Source: Paenibacillus aquistagni (GTDB lineage: Bacteria; Bacillota; Bacilli; Paenibacillales; Paenibacillaceae). Taken from it: a stretch of DNA of 64,000 nt. Location of the stretch: contig NZ_FXAZ01000003.1 in assembly GCF_900177815.1 (NCBI RefSeq), forward strand, positions 1 through 64,000, written 5' to 3'. This document shows positions 11,290-21,547 of this stretch, in pieces. The notes under the pieces are model-generated. The model was not told where the DNA came from. It ran no database searches and saw nothing but the letters and a program-made list of their open reading frames with translations. The position numbers and the translations under genes are program-made. The number at the start of each line of letters is the position of its first letter. Within the stretch, counting starts at the first letter, position 1.

Positions 11290-11646
11290 GTGCAGAAACA
11301 ATACCGTCTAAAGGATCGCAGGGATTTTTCCCGTGTATACCGTCATGGCCGTTCATGGGCTAATCATCAGCTTGTTTTGTATGTGTTTTCTAGACCTGAG
11401 GTGGAGCAATTCCGCGTCGGGATCTCTGCAAGCAAAAAAATCGGCAATGCGGTTGTGCGCAATCGAATGAGGCGCTTAATAAAGGAAATAATGCGCCAGG
11501 AAAGCGACCATATTATCAGTCATGTGGATTTGGTCTTCATCGTGCGCAAAGGCGCAACCGAAATGGATTATGACCAGCTCAGAAAGAGCGTGCTGCATGT
11601 ATGCAGAAAGGCCTCTGTCTACAAAAAAGACAATACGGTGAAATGA
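11290..11646 (+). CDS. rnpA: Ribonuclease P protein component
   Basis: 118 aa from the GTG at 11290 (VQKQYRLKDRRDFSRVYRHG), the usual size. Protein cofactor of the ribozyme that matures the 5' ends of tRNAs. The conserved RNR box is SKKIGNAVVRNRMRRLIKE in the middle. GAGGTAGGAA precedes the GTG. A TTG 60 bp upstream (11230) would add an atypical N-terminal extension. It lies between rpmH and yidC as in nearly all bacteria. Confidence 0.95.
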   Translation: MQKQYRLKDRRDFSRVYRHGRSWANHQLVLYVFSRPEVEQFRVGISASKKIGNAVVRNRMRRLIKEIMRQESDHIISHVDLVFIVRKGATEMDYDQLRKSVLHVCRKASVYKKDNTVK

Positions 11647-11737
11647 TGTCCAAAGTCATGCTGTGGACCGTTTCCTTTGAAACCGTTTATATGATATATT
11701 TACATTGGAATCGGATGGTTAGAGAGGAGTTTTGCTA

Positions 11738-12508
11738 TTGTCGCTTAAGAAGTTGCTTTCGAACCGAAAATTGCTCTTAACGGTTCTTGCCGTTGTATTT
11801 GTTATGGTGTTAACCGGATGTACCCGCGCAGCGCAAGGGTCCATGACGACGGACATGCTCAAAGAGGGGAACTTCTGGGAGTCTAATGTTGTCTATTATT
11901 TCTCATTAGTGCTGGATACGTTTGCAGGATGGTTTAAAGGGGAGTATGGTCTTGCTATTCTGATGCTAACCATTATTGTTCGTTCGGCTATTCTTCCGCT
12001 TACGATTAAGCAGATGAGAAGTTCGAAGGAAATGCAAAAAATTCAGCCTCAATTGATGGAGCTGAAAAAGAAGTATAAAGATAATCCACAAAAGCAGCAG
12101 GAAGAAACGATGAAGCTGTTCCAGCAGCACAACGTGAATCCGATGGCAGGCTGTTTCCCGATGTTGATTCAAATGCCAGTCTTTATAGCATTGTACAATG
12201 CTATTTATTTGAACTCTGATATCGGTGGTCATCAGTTCTTGTGGCTTCAACTTGGAGAGAAGGACCCGTATTATATATTGCCGGTTATTGCGGCCTTAAC
12301 AACATTTATTCAATCTAGAATGATGTCTTCTCAAATGCAGTCCTCGATGCAGTTCATGCTGCTCGTGTTCCCGGTACTGATCTTCGTTATGTCGATCAGC
12401 TTCCCGTCTGCATTGCCGCTTTACTGGGTGTACAGCAATATCTTCACGATCGTACAGAACTATTTCCTTTACCGCAACAAGGATAAGGAGGTCAAACCGG
12501 CGAAATGA
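11738..12508 (+). CDS. spoIIIJ: Membrane protein insertase YidC/SpoIIIJ
   Basis: 256 aa. YidC/Oxa1-family insertase of the cytoplasmic membrane. In Bacillus SpoIIIJ is also needed for forespore sigma-G activity. The N-terminal lipoprotein signal ends in VMVLTGC. The family core contains GLAILMLTIIVRSAILPLT and a cytoplasmic helical hairpin with KKKYKDNPQKQQEETMKLFQ. About five membrane segments follow the usual YidC2 pattern. The start is taken as TTG at 11738, 8 nt after GAGGAG. The TTG at 11732 is too close to the ribosome binding site. It overlaps jag by 4 bp. Confidence 0.95.
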   Translation: MSLKKLLSNRKLLLTVLAVVFVMVLTGCTRAAQGSMTTDMLKEGNFWESNVVYYFSLVLDTFAGWFKGEYGLAILMLTIIVRSAILPLTIKQMRSSKEMQKIQPQLMELKKKYKDNPQKQQEETMKLFQQHNVNPMAGCFPMLIQMPVFIALYNAIYLNSDIGGHQFLWLQLGEKDPYYILPVIAALTTFIQSRMMSSQMQSSMQFMLLVFPVLIFVMSISFPSALPLYWVYSNIFTIVQNYFLYRNKDKEVKPAK

Positions 12509-13260
12509 ACACATTGATTGTATCAGGGAAGACAATCGAGGAAGCCGTTCAGAAGGGATTGACAGAGCTCCAAACGACCAAGGACCAAGTTACGGTTCAA
12601 GTTCTGGAGCAGCCATCACGTGGTTTGTTTGGGTTATTTGGTGTTCGACCAGCCAAGGTCGAACTTACCCGGATTACGACCAAGCCAGCGGCTGTGCCTG
12701 TTGAGGCACCAAGTCAGTCTTCTGATGCAAGTTCAAATCATGTTGCCGTGTCGGTGGATGAGCAAGGCGAGGAAACCGCTCATTCGTCTAATGCCAAAGC
12801 CCTTTCCAAGGAACAAGGAGTGGAAGAGGCGAAGAAGTTCGTCTATGACGTAGCGGAGTCCATGGGACTTCATATTGAAATTACGGTGGACAAGCGTAAG
12901 GATCACCTGTTGTTTGATATCGCGGGCTCCGATCTAGGGCTCATCATTGGCCGCAGAGGGCAGACGCTGGATTCACTGCAATACTTGACGAATCTGGTTG
13001 CCAATCGTTATTCGGATCAGCATCTGCGCATCACCTTGGATGCCGAGGACTTCCGTGCTCGCAGAAAAGAGACGCTTGAAGCTCTAGCAGAGCGTCTTGC
13101 CAACAAAGCGATTCGCACACGCAAGGAAGTCATGCTTGAGCCGATGCCTCCGCAGGAGCGCAAGATTATCCATGCCAAGCTTCAGGATCATGCCAAGATC
13201 AAGACGTATAGCAAAGGTGAAGAACCGAACCGTCGCATCGTTATTTCATTGAAATCATAA
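12505..13260 (+). CDS. jag: RNA-binding protein Jag/KhpB
   Basis: 251 aa. An N-terminal Jag_N domain (1-50, with SRGLFGLFGVRPAKVEL) is followed by an acidic Ser-rich linker (about 60-105). Then come a KH domain (about 105-180, LIIGRRGQTLDSLQYLTN with its GxxG-type loop) and an R3H domain at the C-terminus (RKIIHAKLQDHAKIKTYSKGEEPNRRIVI). KhpB proteins pair with KhpA and bind RNA, and in Bacillus jag is co-transcribed with spoIIIJ. The start ATG overlaps the yidC stop (ATGA), which indicates translational coupling. Confidence 0.95.
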   Translation: MNTLIVSGKTIEEAVQKGLTELQTTKDQVTVQVLEQPSRGLFGLFGVRPAKVELTRITTKPAAVPVEAPSQSSDASSNHVAVSVDEQGEETAHSSNAKALSKEQGVEEAKKFVYDVAESMGLHIEITVDKRKDHLLFDIAGSDLGLIIGRRGQTLDSLQYLTNLVANRYSDQHLRITLDAEDFRARRKETLEALAERLANKAIRTRKEVMLEPMPPQERKIIHAKLQDHAKIKTYSKGEEPNRRIVISLKS

Positions 13261-13298
13261 TGAATCGTTATCGTTTGACACGATTGTTTGTCATGTAT

Positions 13299-13340
13299 GC
13301 AATGATTGCCCTTTAACAAGGCGTAATCATTGCTTTTTTT
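13299..13340 (+). terminator. Rho-independent terminator after jag
   Basis: GCAATGATT arm (13299-13307) pairs with AATCATTGC (13325-13333), followed by seven T. It separates spoIIIJ-jag from mnmE. Confidence 0.9.
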
Positions 13341-13361
13341 CTAGTGATAGGGGGGAGCAAG

Positions 13362-14744
13362 GTGATAACAGATACAATTGCTGCGATATCCACACCGCTA
13401 GGTGAGGGCGGTATCGCGATTATTCGAGTAAGCGGTGATGAAGCGATTCAAGAAGTGGACCGCCTCTTTCGTGCTAAGATAAAGCTTGCCGATGCGGCGT
13501 CTCATACGATTCACTATGGCCATATCGTCGATCCAGATACGAACGAGCGTATTGAGGAGGTTATGGTGTCGGTCATGCGCGCTCCGCGTTCATACACGAC
13601 AGAGGATGTAGTGGAGATTAACACCCACGGCGGCGTGGTATCGATTCGACGCGTGATGGAGCTGATCTTGAAGCAGAATGTCAGAACAGCTGAGCCTGGG
13701 GAATTTACGAAGCGTGCCTTTTTAAATGGACGGATTGATCTGTCGCAAGCGGAAGCGGTAATGGATCTTATTCGCTCCAAGTCAGACCGCGCCTTCGATG
13801 TAGCCATGAAGCAGGCCCAAGGCCAGTTGTCTACTAGAATCAAGGATCTTCGTCATACTTTAATTGAGACGCTCGCTCACATCGAAGTGAATATTGATTA
13901 TCCTGAGCATGATGTTGAGGAATTGACAAACCAATACATTCAAGCGCAGTGTGGTACAGTAATCTCATCCATTGATCGTTTATTGAAGACAGCCTCTGAG
14001 GGCAAGATATTGCGAGAAGGCATTGTCACCGCGATTGTTGGCCGCCCCAATGTAGGGAAGTCCTCCTTGCTTAATGCGCTGGCGCAGGACAACAAGGCCA
14101 TTGTCACGGATATCCCGGGTACAACGCGTGATGTCATTGAGGAAATGATTACGATCAACGGCATCCCCCTGCGTCTATTGGACACGGCCGGTATACGCGA
14201 GACGACAGATCTTGTAGAGAAGATTGGGGTTGAACGCTCACGTAGTGCGCTTCAGGAGGCTGATCTTGTGCTGTTTGTGGTGAACCATCATGAACCCCTG
14301 CATGACGATGAGCGGGAGTGGCTTCAGCAGATTCATGGTAGACAAGTGATTGTCATTGTGAATAAAATGGATTTGCCAAACCATTTGGATCTCTCGGAGC
14401 TGGAAGCGCTGGAGCAGGCAGGAACGATTCGCGTCGTGAAGATGTCTGCCATGCTGCAAGAAGGCGTCGATGCGCTGGAGCAGGCGATATCCGATCTGTT
14501 CTTCACCGGCAAGATTGAGTCTCAAGATGCGACTTATGTCAGCAATGTGAGACATATTGGTCTTCTTCATAAGGCGAAGCAATCTTTGACAGAAGCGGTT
14601 CAAGCTACGGAAATGGGCATCCCGATCGATATCATCCAGATCGATGTTCGTTCGGCGTGGGAAGAGCTAGGGGAGATCATTGGAGACTCGGTAGGGGATT
14701 CATTGATTGATCAGATCTTCTCCCAATTCTGCTTAGGCAAATAA
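13362..14744 (+). CDS. mnmE: tRNA-modifying GTPase MnmE (TrmE)
   Basis: 460 aa. With MnmG it makes the 5-carboxymethylaminomethyl modification of U34 in certain tRNAs. The N-terminal formyl-THF-binding domain starts [22 protein letters not shown]. The inserted G domain has [22 protein letters not shown] and NKMD. The C-terminal FCLGK ends with the catalytic Cys motif CxGK. The start is taken as GTG at 13362 after GGGGGAG. An in-frame GTG six codons upstream (13344) precedes that ribosome binding site and is unlikely. Confidence 0.97.
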   Translation: MITDTIAAISTPLGEGGIAIIRVSGDEAIQEVDRLFRAKIKLADAASHTIHYGHIVDPDTNERIEEVMVSVMRAPRSYTTEDVVEINTHGGVVSIRRVMELILKQNVRTAEPGEFTKRAFLNGRIDLSQAEAVMDLIRSKSDRAFDVAMKQAQGQLSTRIKDLRHTLIETLAHIEVNIDYPEHDVEELTNQYIQAQCGTVISSIDRLLKTASEGKILREGIVTAIVGRPNVGKSSLLNALAQDNKAIVTDIPGTTRDVIEEMITINGIPLRLLDTAGIRETTDLVEKIGVERSRSALQEADLVLFVVNHHEPLHDDEREWLQQIHGRQVIVIVNKMDLPNHLDLSELEALEQAGTIRVVKMSAMLQEGVDALEQAISDLFFTGKIESQDATYVSNVRHIGLLHKAKQSLTEAVQATEMGIPIDIIQIDVRSAWEELGEIIGDSVGDSLIDQIFSQFCLGK

Positions 14745-14898
14745 CGGCGGGTGAGAAGGTGGAGGTAGAAGGTATTCCTTGATTGCTTTGACCTTCTCGA
14801 CCGCTTTCATTACTTTGGATAAAATAAGCTGATCATAGCGTCTAGAGGCAGGAATGCCTTGACGTCTGATAGGTTAGCTGCATAAAGGAGGGAATGTC

Positions 14899-16821
14899 AT
14901 GCCATATGTTGCAGGGCATTATGATGTTATCGTGATTGGAGCGGGTCATGCAGGGGTTGAAGCTGCACTTGCTTCTGCGCGCATGGGCGTAGAAACGCTG
15001 TTGATCACGATCAATCTGGATATGGTTGCATTTATGCCATGTAACCCATCCATCGGTGGTCCAGCCAAGGGCCATGTTGTTCGAGAAATTGATGCGCTCG
15101 GCGGAGAGATGGGGCGTAATATTGACAAGACCTTCATTCAGATGCGTATGCTGAATACAGGCAAGGGCCCTGCTGTTCATGCGCTGCGCGCACAAGCCGA
15201 TAAATTTTTGTATCAACAGACCATGAAGGAAACGATCGAGATGACCAAGCATCTGACCATGCGTCAAGGCATGGTCGAAGAGCTCCTCGTGGAAGACAGC
15301 AAATGTGTAGGGGTAGAGACACAGAGCGGCGCCCAGTATATGTCGAAGGCCGTTGTGGTCACCACCGGTACGTATTTGCGCGGCAAAATTATTATGGGTG
15401 AGCTGATGTATTCGAGCGGCCCTAACAATCAGCAGCCTTCTTTGAAGCTGTCTGACAGCATGAAGTCGCTTGGACTTGAGATGGTGCGCTTTAAGACAGG
15501 TACACCGCCTCGTGTGCATGGGGAAACCATTGATTTTTCCAAAACGGAAATTCAGCCCGGTGACGAGCAGCCAAAGTTTTTCTCTTATGAGACGAAGAGT
15601 TCGGATAACGAGCAGCTGCCTTGCTGGCTAACCTACACATCTGCAGATACCCATCACATCATTAATGACAATCTGCATCGTGCGCCTATGTTCTCAGGGG
15701 TCATTGAAGGGACAGGTCCAAGATACTGTCCTTCAATTGAGGATAAGATCGTACGCTTTGCCGATAAGCCGAAGCATCAGATCTTCCTTGAGCCAGAGGG
15801 CAAGAACACGAAGGAATATTATGTACAAGGCTTATCGACCAGTATGCCTGAAGATGTGCAGCTGTCGATGCTAAGAACGATCCCTGGCTTAGAAAAGGTA
15901 GAGATGATGCGTACCGGCTATGCGATCGAATATGATGCCATTGTGCCTACGGAGCTGTGGCCTTCTTTGGAAACCAAAAAGGTCGAGGGCTTGTTCACGG
16001 CTGGGCAGATTAACGGGACCTCTGGTTATGAGGAAGCTGCTGGCCAAGGCTTGATGGCAGGGATTAATGCGGCTAGAAAGGTACAGGGCAAGGAGCCCGT
16101 TATCTTGAATCGCTCGCAGGGTTATATTGGCGTTCTGATTGATGATCTGGTAACCAAAGGGACGAATGAGCCTTATCGCCTGCTCACTTCTCGAGCAGAA
16201 TATCGCTTATTGCTTCGCCATGACAACGCGGATCTTCGCTTGACGCCGCTCGGTTATGAGATTGGGCTGATTAGCGAGGAGCGTTATGCTGCGTTCCAGG
16301 CGAAGATTGATCTTGTCGCTCAAGAGCTGGAGCGCCTCAAGGCAACCAAAGTGAAGCCGGATGAAGCCGTACAAGCCATGCTGGCTGAAGTGGGCTCTGC
16401 GCCGCTTACAAACGGCTGTGACGCGGTCACGCTGTTAAGACGTCCTGAGGTAACCTACGCTCAAATTGAAGGCTTGTTCCCATCCACGCTGCCGCTTGAT
16501 CAGGAAATGAAGGAGCAAGTCGAGATCCAAGTGAAATACTCCGGTTATATTGAGAAGCAACTGGCGCAGGTGGAACGCCTGCAGAAGATGGAGAGCAAGA
16601 AGATTCCGGATGACATCGTATATGAAGAGATCCATGGCATTGCTTCGGAAGCCAAGCAGAAGCTGTCGACTATTCGTCCGATCTCCATTGGCCAGGCCTC
16701 TCGGATCTCTGGCGTAACGCCTGCGGATATCTCGATTCTGCTTGTGTATCTGGAGCACTATAACCGTGTAACTGCAAAGCGCCAGGCAGAGATGGATGCA
16801 GGGCAAGGGCAAACTCAATAA
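14899..16821 (+). CDS. mnmG: tRNA uridine-5-carboxymethylaminomethyl modification enzyme MnmG (GidA)
   Basis: 640 aa. FAD-dependent partner of MnmE. The FAD-binding [17 protein letters not shown] is at the N-terminus. Conserved [23 protein letters not shown] and [14 protein letters not shown] follow, then a C-terminal helical domain. It lies 154 bp after mnmE with its own ribosome binding site (AAAGGAGGG). No terminator lies between them, so co-transcription is likely. Confidence 0.98.
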   Translation: MPYVAGHYDVIVIGAGHAGVEAALASARMGVETLLITINLDMVAFMPCNPSIGGPAKGHVVREIDALGGEMGRNIDKTFIQMRMLNTGKGPAVHALRAQADKFLYQQTMKETIEMTKHLTMRQGMVEELLVEDSKCVGVETQSGAQYMSKAVVVTTGTYLRGKIIMGELMYSSGPNNQQPSLKLSDSMKSLGLEMVRFKTGTPPRVHGETIDFSKTEIQPGDEQPKFFSYETKSSDNEQLPCWLTYTSADTHHIINDNLHRAPMFSGVIEGTGPRYCPSIEDKIVRFADKPKHQIFLEPEGKNTKEYYVQGLSTSMPEDVQLSMLRTIPGLEKVEMMRTGYAIEYDAIVPTELWPSLETKKVEGLFTAGQINGTSGYEEAAGQGLMAGINAARKVQGKEPVILNRSQGYIGVLIDDLVTKGTNEPYRLLTSRAEYRLLLRHDNADLRLTPLGYEIGLISEERYAAFQAKIDLVAQELERLKATKVKPDEAVQAMLAEVGSAPLTNGCDAVTLLRRPEVTYAQIEGLFPSTLPLDQEMKEQVEIQVKYSGYIEKQLAQVERLQKMESKKIPDDIVYEEIHGIASEAKQKLSTIRPISIGQASRISGVTPADISILLVYLEHYNRVTAKRQAEMDAGQGQTQ

Positions 16822-16920
16822 GTATGTGTAAGGGATAACTGTAATAAAAGGGGACCATCCCAAATGGTGATTGCGGCGTTCTAGGATGGCCCTGACAAGC
16901 TTAAGGACAGGAAGGTACGT

Positions 16921-17643
16921 ATGGATCCTATTCAACAGCAATTTGCCGAGTGGCTGAAGCCTCACGGGCTTGAAGTTACTGAGCAGCAGTTTAAGCAGTT
17001 CGATCAGTATGTGGATATCCTGGCGGATTGGAATGAGCGTATGAACCTTACCGGCATAACAGAGCGCGGAGCTGTCTATGAGAAGCATTTTTATGATTCT
17101 TTGACGCTTTCCTTCTATGTCGATATGGTTGGCGTACGATCTATGGCCGATATTGGTTCAGGAGCGGGCTTTCCCGGTATCCCACTAAAGATTATGTTTC
17201 CACAACTGGAGCTGACGATTGTCGACTCCTTGAATAAACGCATTCAATTTCTTCAGCATCTTGTACAGGAGCTTGGCTTGGAGTCGGTAACTTGTCTTCA
17301 TGCGCGGGCTGAAGAGGCTGCTCGTAAGCCAGAGCATCGGGATCATTATGATCTTGTAACCGCAAGAGCTGTTGCGAGATTGAATGTGCTGAATGAGTTC
17401 TGCTTGCCGTTTGTTCGTAAGGATGGATGGTTTGCTGCAATGAAGGGCGCGAATCCTTCAGACGAGATCAAGGAAGCAGCCAAGAGCATGCAGGTTCTGC
17501 AAGCAAGTTTGCAAGAAGAGCATGAGCTTAAGCTTCCCATTGAGCAATCAGAACGGCATATCGTTATTGTGAAGAAGAAAGGCCCGACTCCAAAGGCGTA
17601 TCCCCGCAAGGCTGGAACGCCGTTGAAGTCGCCAATCATCTAG
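16921..17643 (+). CDS. rsmG: 16S rRNA (guanine-527-N7)-methyltransferase RsmG (GidB)
   Basis: 240 aa. SAM-dependent methyltransferase that modifies G527 of 16S rRNA. Loss in other bacteria gives low-level streptomycin resistance. The N-terminus contains WNERMNLTGIT and the SAM-binding motif DIGSGAGFPGIPLKI. The ATG follows AGGAAGG. It ends the mnmE-mnmG-rsmG unit at a clear terminator. Confidence 0.97.
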   Translation: MDPIQQQFAEWLKPHGLEVTEQQFKQFDQYVDILADWNERMNLTGITERGAVYEKHFYDSLTLSFYVDMVGVRSMADIGSGAGFPGIPLKIMFPQLELTIVDSLNKRIQFLQHLVQELGLESVTCLHARAEEAARKPEHRDHYDLVTARAVARLNVLNEFCLPFVRKDGWFAAMKGANPSDEIKEAAKSMQVLQASLQEEHELKLPIEQSERHIVIVKKKGPTPKAYPRKAGTPLKSPII

Positions 17644-17668
17644 GTCTTTCGTATTGTGCATCAGTGCC

Positions 17669-17703
17669 TCCCACTGCGTTCTACAGCGCGGTGGGATTTT
17701 TTC
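17669..17703 (+). terminator. Rho-independent terminator after rsmG
   Basis: TCCCACTGCG pairs with CGCGGTGGGA (17669-17696, one mismatch), followed by TTTTTT. Confidence 0.88.
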
Positions 17704-18597
17704 TTGCCCGCATAATTTAGGAAAAGGGAAGTGCGAGTAGCAGAGCGAAACAGACAGTATTTGAATACAAGTGCACCAAAATAATATTTACCAAATATGT
17801 AAAATGAAATGGATATGTTTATATGATCAATAACAGTAAACGGCTGTGAATTCACATTACACGCTCTATGATTTGTGGTACGATAATAGAGGAGTTGACG
17901 CCATGTTTGTTCCACGTGAAACAAAGTGTACTGCTCCTCAGATGCACGAATAATACCTTTGATAGAGTCGGAAATAAATCCATCATGTTAAGCGGGATGG
18001 TTGTCAGAACAGGCGAGAACGGGATGATGCTGAGGAAGTCGTATGGCTTGACATTGGGAAGGGTGGACCCGATTGGAATTGGGACATAACGAGATCGGTG
18101 AGCAATTAGGAATGAGATGCCTTCCAACTTGCTTCCCTTATTGAGATCTTCATTTATGAAGCTTATTGAAATGTGGCTTTTGGACTGGAAGAGATGGAAA
18201 ATGTTGAATTTCAATAGGGTTGTGGTTAAGGTGTTAATGAACGGATAGCGTGTGATGCTGGCTGATCATTGATCATGTAGGATATGGATGAAACGCAGAC
18301 GATGTCGATTCGTATGAACATAAGGAAGATTTTCCATGAACGGTCAACATATTTGGCAGGAAAACAGACTTTGATTGGAGAATACATACAGATAGTGCAT
18401 GTATTGTCGTCATAAGGTGTAGGCGCTGACTGAGCAGCTAGAAAGGCTCCGCTGTTTGCATGAGAGAGGGAGTGCAGGGACGGCAAGCTCAGATCCAGCC
18501 AATGTCAGTCTAATAAAGGTTCTACCGTCGAAGTTACCATTGACCGCGTAATGGACTTGCCTGGCATTATTATGAAGTTAGGTGGTATGACTATCCT
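17704..18597. other. rsmG-noc intergenic region, about 0.9 kb without a recognisable gene
   Basis: Short frames exist on both strands (for example plus 17868-18089 and minus 18226-18486), but none has a ribosome binding site or a recognisable sequence. The one clear signal is the parS site at 17908-17923. The region may hold a decayed gene or serve as a nucleation zone for Spo0J. I see no other structure. Confidence 0.5.
17908..17923. other. parS: parS centromere site 1
   Basis: TGTTCCACGTGAAACA fits the TGTTNCACGTGAAACA parS consensus bound by Spo0J/ParB at every defined position. It is intergenic, 0.7 kb upstream of noc and about 7.5 kb from oriC. Confidence 0.95.
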
Positions 18598-19416
18598 ATG
18601 AAAGAACAATTATCTCGGTTATTTGGCTTTGCGGAACGTTCCTCTGTGGATGAGGTCAAGCAGCTCCCTGTGGATGAGATCGTAATGAGCCCTTATCAAC
18701 CGCGAACTGTATTCGATGATGATCGTATTGATGAGCTTGCTCAGACGATTAAGACGCATGGGGTGATTCAGCCTATCGTTGTACGTCAGCGTGACGGCCA
18801 TTATGAGATCATTGCTGGTGAACGCCGGTATCGTGCGGTGAAGAAGCTCGGTTATGAGACCATTCCTGGGATTATTCGCGATATCAATGATTCTCAAGCG
18901 GCTTCTATAGCCTTGATTGAGAATTTGCAGCGTGAAGGACTAACTTCTGTTGAAGAGGCCTATGCCTATCAGAAGCTCATTGATCTTCATGAGCTGACAC
19001 AAGAAAGTCTTGCGCAGCGGCTTGGAAAGAGCCAATCTACCATTGCCAATAAGATACGTTTGCTTCAGCTCCCTGATCCAGTCAAGCAAGCGCTCATGGA
19101 ACGGAAGATATCTGAGCGTCATGCTCGTGCATTGTTAGGTTTGGATTCAGAAGAGCTACAGCTTAAGCTTCTTCATGAGATTATGGAGAAGGAATTGAAC
19201 GTGAAGCAAACCGAGGCGAGAGTTGCTTTTTATAAACAATTAAAGAACAAATCAAAAAAGCCGAAGCGTATTTCGTATTCTAAGGATGTTCGCTTAGCCT
19301 TGAATACGATTCGCCAATCGATCGATATGGTATCTGGCTCAGGAATGGATATCAAGACAGATGAGCATGATCATGAAGATCATTATGAGATCGTCATACG
19401 CATTCCTAAGCGTTAA
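18598..19416 (+). CDS. noc: Nucleoid occlusion protein Noc
   Basis: 272 aa. ParB-family paralogue that in Bacillus binds its own sites across the chromosome and blocks FtsZ assembly over the nucleoid. It has the short N-terminal membrane-targeting amphipathic stretch ([15 protein letters not shown]), the CTPase/ParB box with GERRYRAVK and [11 protein letters not shown], the helix-turn-helix [26 protein letters not shown] and a C-terminal dimer domain. The MxxxxSRLFGF start and the position next to rsmG distinguish it from Spo0J at 20562. The ribosome binding site is modest (AGGTGG, long spacing). Confidence 0.93.
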   Translation: MKEQLSRLFGFAERSSVDEVKQLPVDEIVMSPYQPRTVFDDDRIDELAQTIKTHGVIQPIVVRQRDGHYEIIAGERRYRAVKKLGYETIPGIIRDINDSQAASIALIENLQREGLTSVEEAYAYQKLIDLHELTQESLAQRLGKSQSTIANKIRLLQLPDPVKQALMERKISERHARALLGLDSEELQLKLLHEIMEKELNVKQTEARVAFYKQLKNKSKKPKRISYSKDVRLALNTIRQSIDMVSGSGMDIKTDEHDHEDHYEIVIRIPKR

Positions 19417-19475
19417 ATCATAGAGATGCATAAGAGCTCGGCAGCGCTGTTAGAATGTTTAAGATTCGAGCTATT

Positions 19476-19499
19476 AGCGGCTAGAACAGCCGCTTTTTT
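19476..19499 (+). terminator. Rho-independent terminator after noc
   Basis: AGCGGCT AGAAC AGCCGCT followed by TTTTTT. The following 300 bp up to soj show no gene. Confidence 0.9.
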
Positions 19500-19807
19500 G
19501 CTGACAAATGAAAGCTAGGCTTAATTGAATATCCCCAGTTATCAAGATGATCGCTTCGAAAGAAGTTGAGATTGAAGCGATCTGCAGGATATCGTAACTC
19601 CTATGGGGCAATTACTCCATAAGATTGAGATAATGGTTTATGATGAAGACAAGCTATTGTATGGATCATGTTTGTTAGCAGTTGGTCGAGGAATGAGTCG
19701 CATGATAGGGATGTACGTCTAAATGTGTATCGCAGCATGACAAGTCATGCATGGCTGCAGGGCGAGCATCTGAGATGGACGAGAAGAAAGGGCATGGGGT
19801 GAGGAGA

Positions 19808-20569
19808 ATGGCTAAGATTATTGCCATTACCAACCAAAAAGGCGGCGTTGGGAAGACAACAACGACTGTGAATTTGGGTGCAGGCCTGGCAATGCTGGGC
19901 AAGCGGGTGCTGTTGGTGGATATTGACCCGCAAGGCAATACAACAAGCGGCGTCGGAATTAATAAAGCAGATGTAGCAAACTGCATCTATGATGTCATTA
20001 TTAATGACGTTCACCCTCAGGAGGCCATTGTCAAGACGGCTATTGAGGGATTAGATATTATCCCTGCTACGATTCAGCTGGCAGGAGCTGAGATCGAGCT
20101 TGTCCCAACGATCTCCAGAGAAGTGCGATTGAAGAAATCACTGCAGTTGGTAGCGAAGCAGTATGATTATATTTTGATCGACTGTCCGCCTTCCTTAGGC
20201 ATCCTAACGATCAACTCGTTAACCGCTGCACACTCCGTTATCATACCGATTCAATGTGAGTATTATGCGCTTGAGGGGCTTAGTCAGTTATTAAATACTG
20301 TACGTCTCGTGCAGAAGCATTTGAATACGGCACTTCAGATCGAAGGTGTGCTGTTAACGATGCTAGATGCGAGAACAAATCTAGGCATTCAAGTGATTGA
20401 AGAAGTGAAAAAGTATTTTCAGCAGAAAGTGTATCAGACCATTATTCCGCGCAATATTCGATTAAGTGAAGCGCCATCCCATGGTCAATCGATTATGACG
20501 TATGACCCTAAATCTAAAGGTGCCGAGGTGTACCTGGAACTTGCCAAGGAAGTGGTTACTTATGAGTAA
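19808..20569 (+). CDS. soj: Chromosome partitioning ATPase Soj (ParA)
   Basis: 253 aa. Walker-type ATPase that works with Spo0J on origin segregation and, in Bacillus, on DnaA activity. The deviant Walker A KGGVGKTTTTVNLGAGLA lies at residues 11-28. DIDPQGN and DYILIDCPPSLGIL (Walker B) follow. The ATG at 19808 is preceded by GGTGAGGAG. An upstream in-frame ATG at 19751 would add a family-atypical tail. The 3' end overlaps spo0J by 8 bp. Confidence 0.96.
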   Translation: MAKIIAITNQKGGVGKTTTTVNLGAGLAMLGKRVLLVDIDPQGNTTSGVGINKADVANCIYDVIINDVHPQEAIVKTAIEGLDIIPATIQLAGAEIELVPTISREVRLKKSLQLVAKQYDYILIDCPPSLGILTINSLTAAHSVIIPIQCEYYALEGLSQLLNTVRLVQKHLNTALQIEGVLLTMLDARTNLGIQVIEEVKKYFQQKVYQTIIPRNIRLSEAPSHGQSIMTYDPKSKGAEVYLELAKEVVTYE

Positions 20570-21410
20570 GCGTTTAGGTCGAGGATTGGATGCACTTATT
20601 CCATCATTGTCAGTGCAGGAGGACGATAAGGTGATCGAGGTACCTTTGAAGCAGCTGAGACCAAACCCTTATCAGCCGAGAAAAAATTTTGATGAACCTT
20701 CTATACAGGAATTAGCCGAGTCCATCAAACAGCATGGTGTGATTCAACCGATTATTGTACGTTCTGTACTGAAGGGCTATGAAATTATTGCAGGTGAACG
20801 AAGATATCGCGCATCACAGCTGCTGGGACTGGATACCATTCCAGCTGTTGTACGTCCCTTTACGGATGATCAAGCGATGGAGATCGCATTAATTGAGAAT
20901 CTTCAACGGGAGAATCTCAATGCAATTGAGCTCGCCCAAGCCTATCAGGGGTTGATGGATCAGTTATCATTGACGCAAGAGGAGCTGTCCGTTAAGGTAG
21001 GCAAATCCCGTTCACACATTGCCAACTTCCTGCGTTTACTTCAGCTTCCTGAAGAGGTGAAGGAGTATGTTTCACGTGGAACACTATCCATGGGACATGC
21101 ACGTGCGATAGCGGGTATTAAAGATCCTCAGGTTGTTAAGCAGTTGGCGAAGTCTACCATTGATCAAGAGTGGAGTGTTCGCCAGTTGGAAGAAGCGATT
21201 CAACAGATGAATCGTAAAAATAAGGATAAGAAAAAGATAATAAGCAAAGATCCCTATATAGAGCAGCTGGAAGAAAACTTAAGAGAGACATTCCGAACCA
21301 CAGTAAAAATCAAATCATCAAAAAATAAAGGGAAAATTGAAATTTCCTACTTTAGCAAGGATGATTTGGAGCGGTTATTGGAGATGCTGCAATCGTTTAC
21401 TTCCAAATAA
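20562..21410 (+). CDS. spo0J: Chromosome partitioning protein Spo0J (ParB)
   Basis: 282 aa, MSKRLGRGLDALIPSLSV onward. CTP-dependent clamp that loads at parS and spreads, recruiting SMC to the origin. ParB/Srx box (LRPNPYQPRKNFDEPSIQELAESI, GERRYRASQ, IENLQRENLNAIE) and helix-turn-helix TQEELSVKVGKSRSHIANFLRLLQLP. The start ATG overlaps the soj stop, with AAGGAAG upstream. The gene contains its own parS site at 21068-21083, as in B. subtilis. Confidence 0.97.
   Translation: MSKRLGRGLDALIPSLSVQEDDKVIEVPLKQLRPNPYQPRKNFDEPSIQELAESIKQHGVIQPIIVRSVLKGYEIIAGERRYRASQLLGLDTIPAVVRPFTDDQAMEIALIENLQRENLNAIELAQAYQGLMDQLSLTQEELSVKVGKSRSHIANFLRLLQLPEEVKEYVSRGTLSMGHARAIAGIKDPQVVKQLAKSTIDQEWSVRQLEEAIQQMNRKNKDKKKIISKDPYIEQLEENLRETFRTTVKIKSSKNKGKIEISYFSKDDLERLLEMLQSFTSK
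21068..21083. other. parS: parS centromere site 2, inside spo0J
   Basis: TGTTTCACGTGGAACA is the exact reverse complement of site 1. It encodes codons of the YVSRGTL region of Spo0J. Confidence 0.95.
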
Positions 21411-21430
21411 AAGCATGATTTCTACCGTAA

Positions 21431-21485
21431 AGCATACTTAGTTGTGATCCGAGCACAGAGGGATTAAACTAAGTGTGCTGTCTTT
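21431..21485 (+). terminator. Terminator after spo0J
   Basis: AGCATACTTAGTT (21431-21443) pairs with AACTAAGTGTGCT (21467-21479, one G-T pair), followed by a T-rich run. Confidence 0.75.
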
Positions 21486-21547
21486 GTATTTAACGCGTAT
21501 TTTGTATCAGAAATTTAACCTTTGGCGGCCTTTAAGGAGGTATAGTG

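Noticed and set aside
14842-15519. 225-codon minus-strand open frame over mnmG
   Set aside because: Antisense shadow of a conserved gene. Composition (His, Arg, Cys rich) is typical of a non-coding frame.
17868-18089. 73-codon frame upstream of noc
   Set aside because: No ribosome binding site, unfamiliar sequence, and it runs through the parS site.
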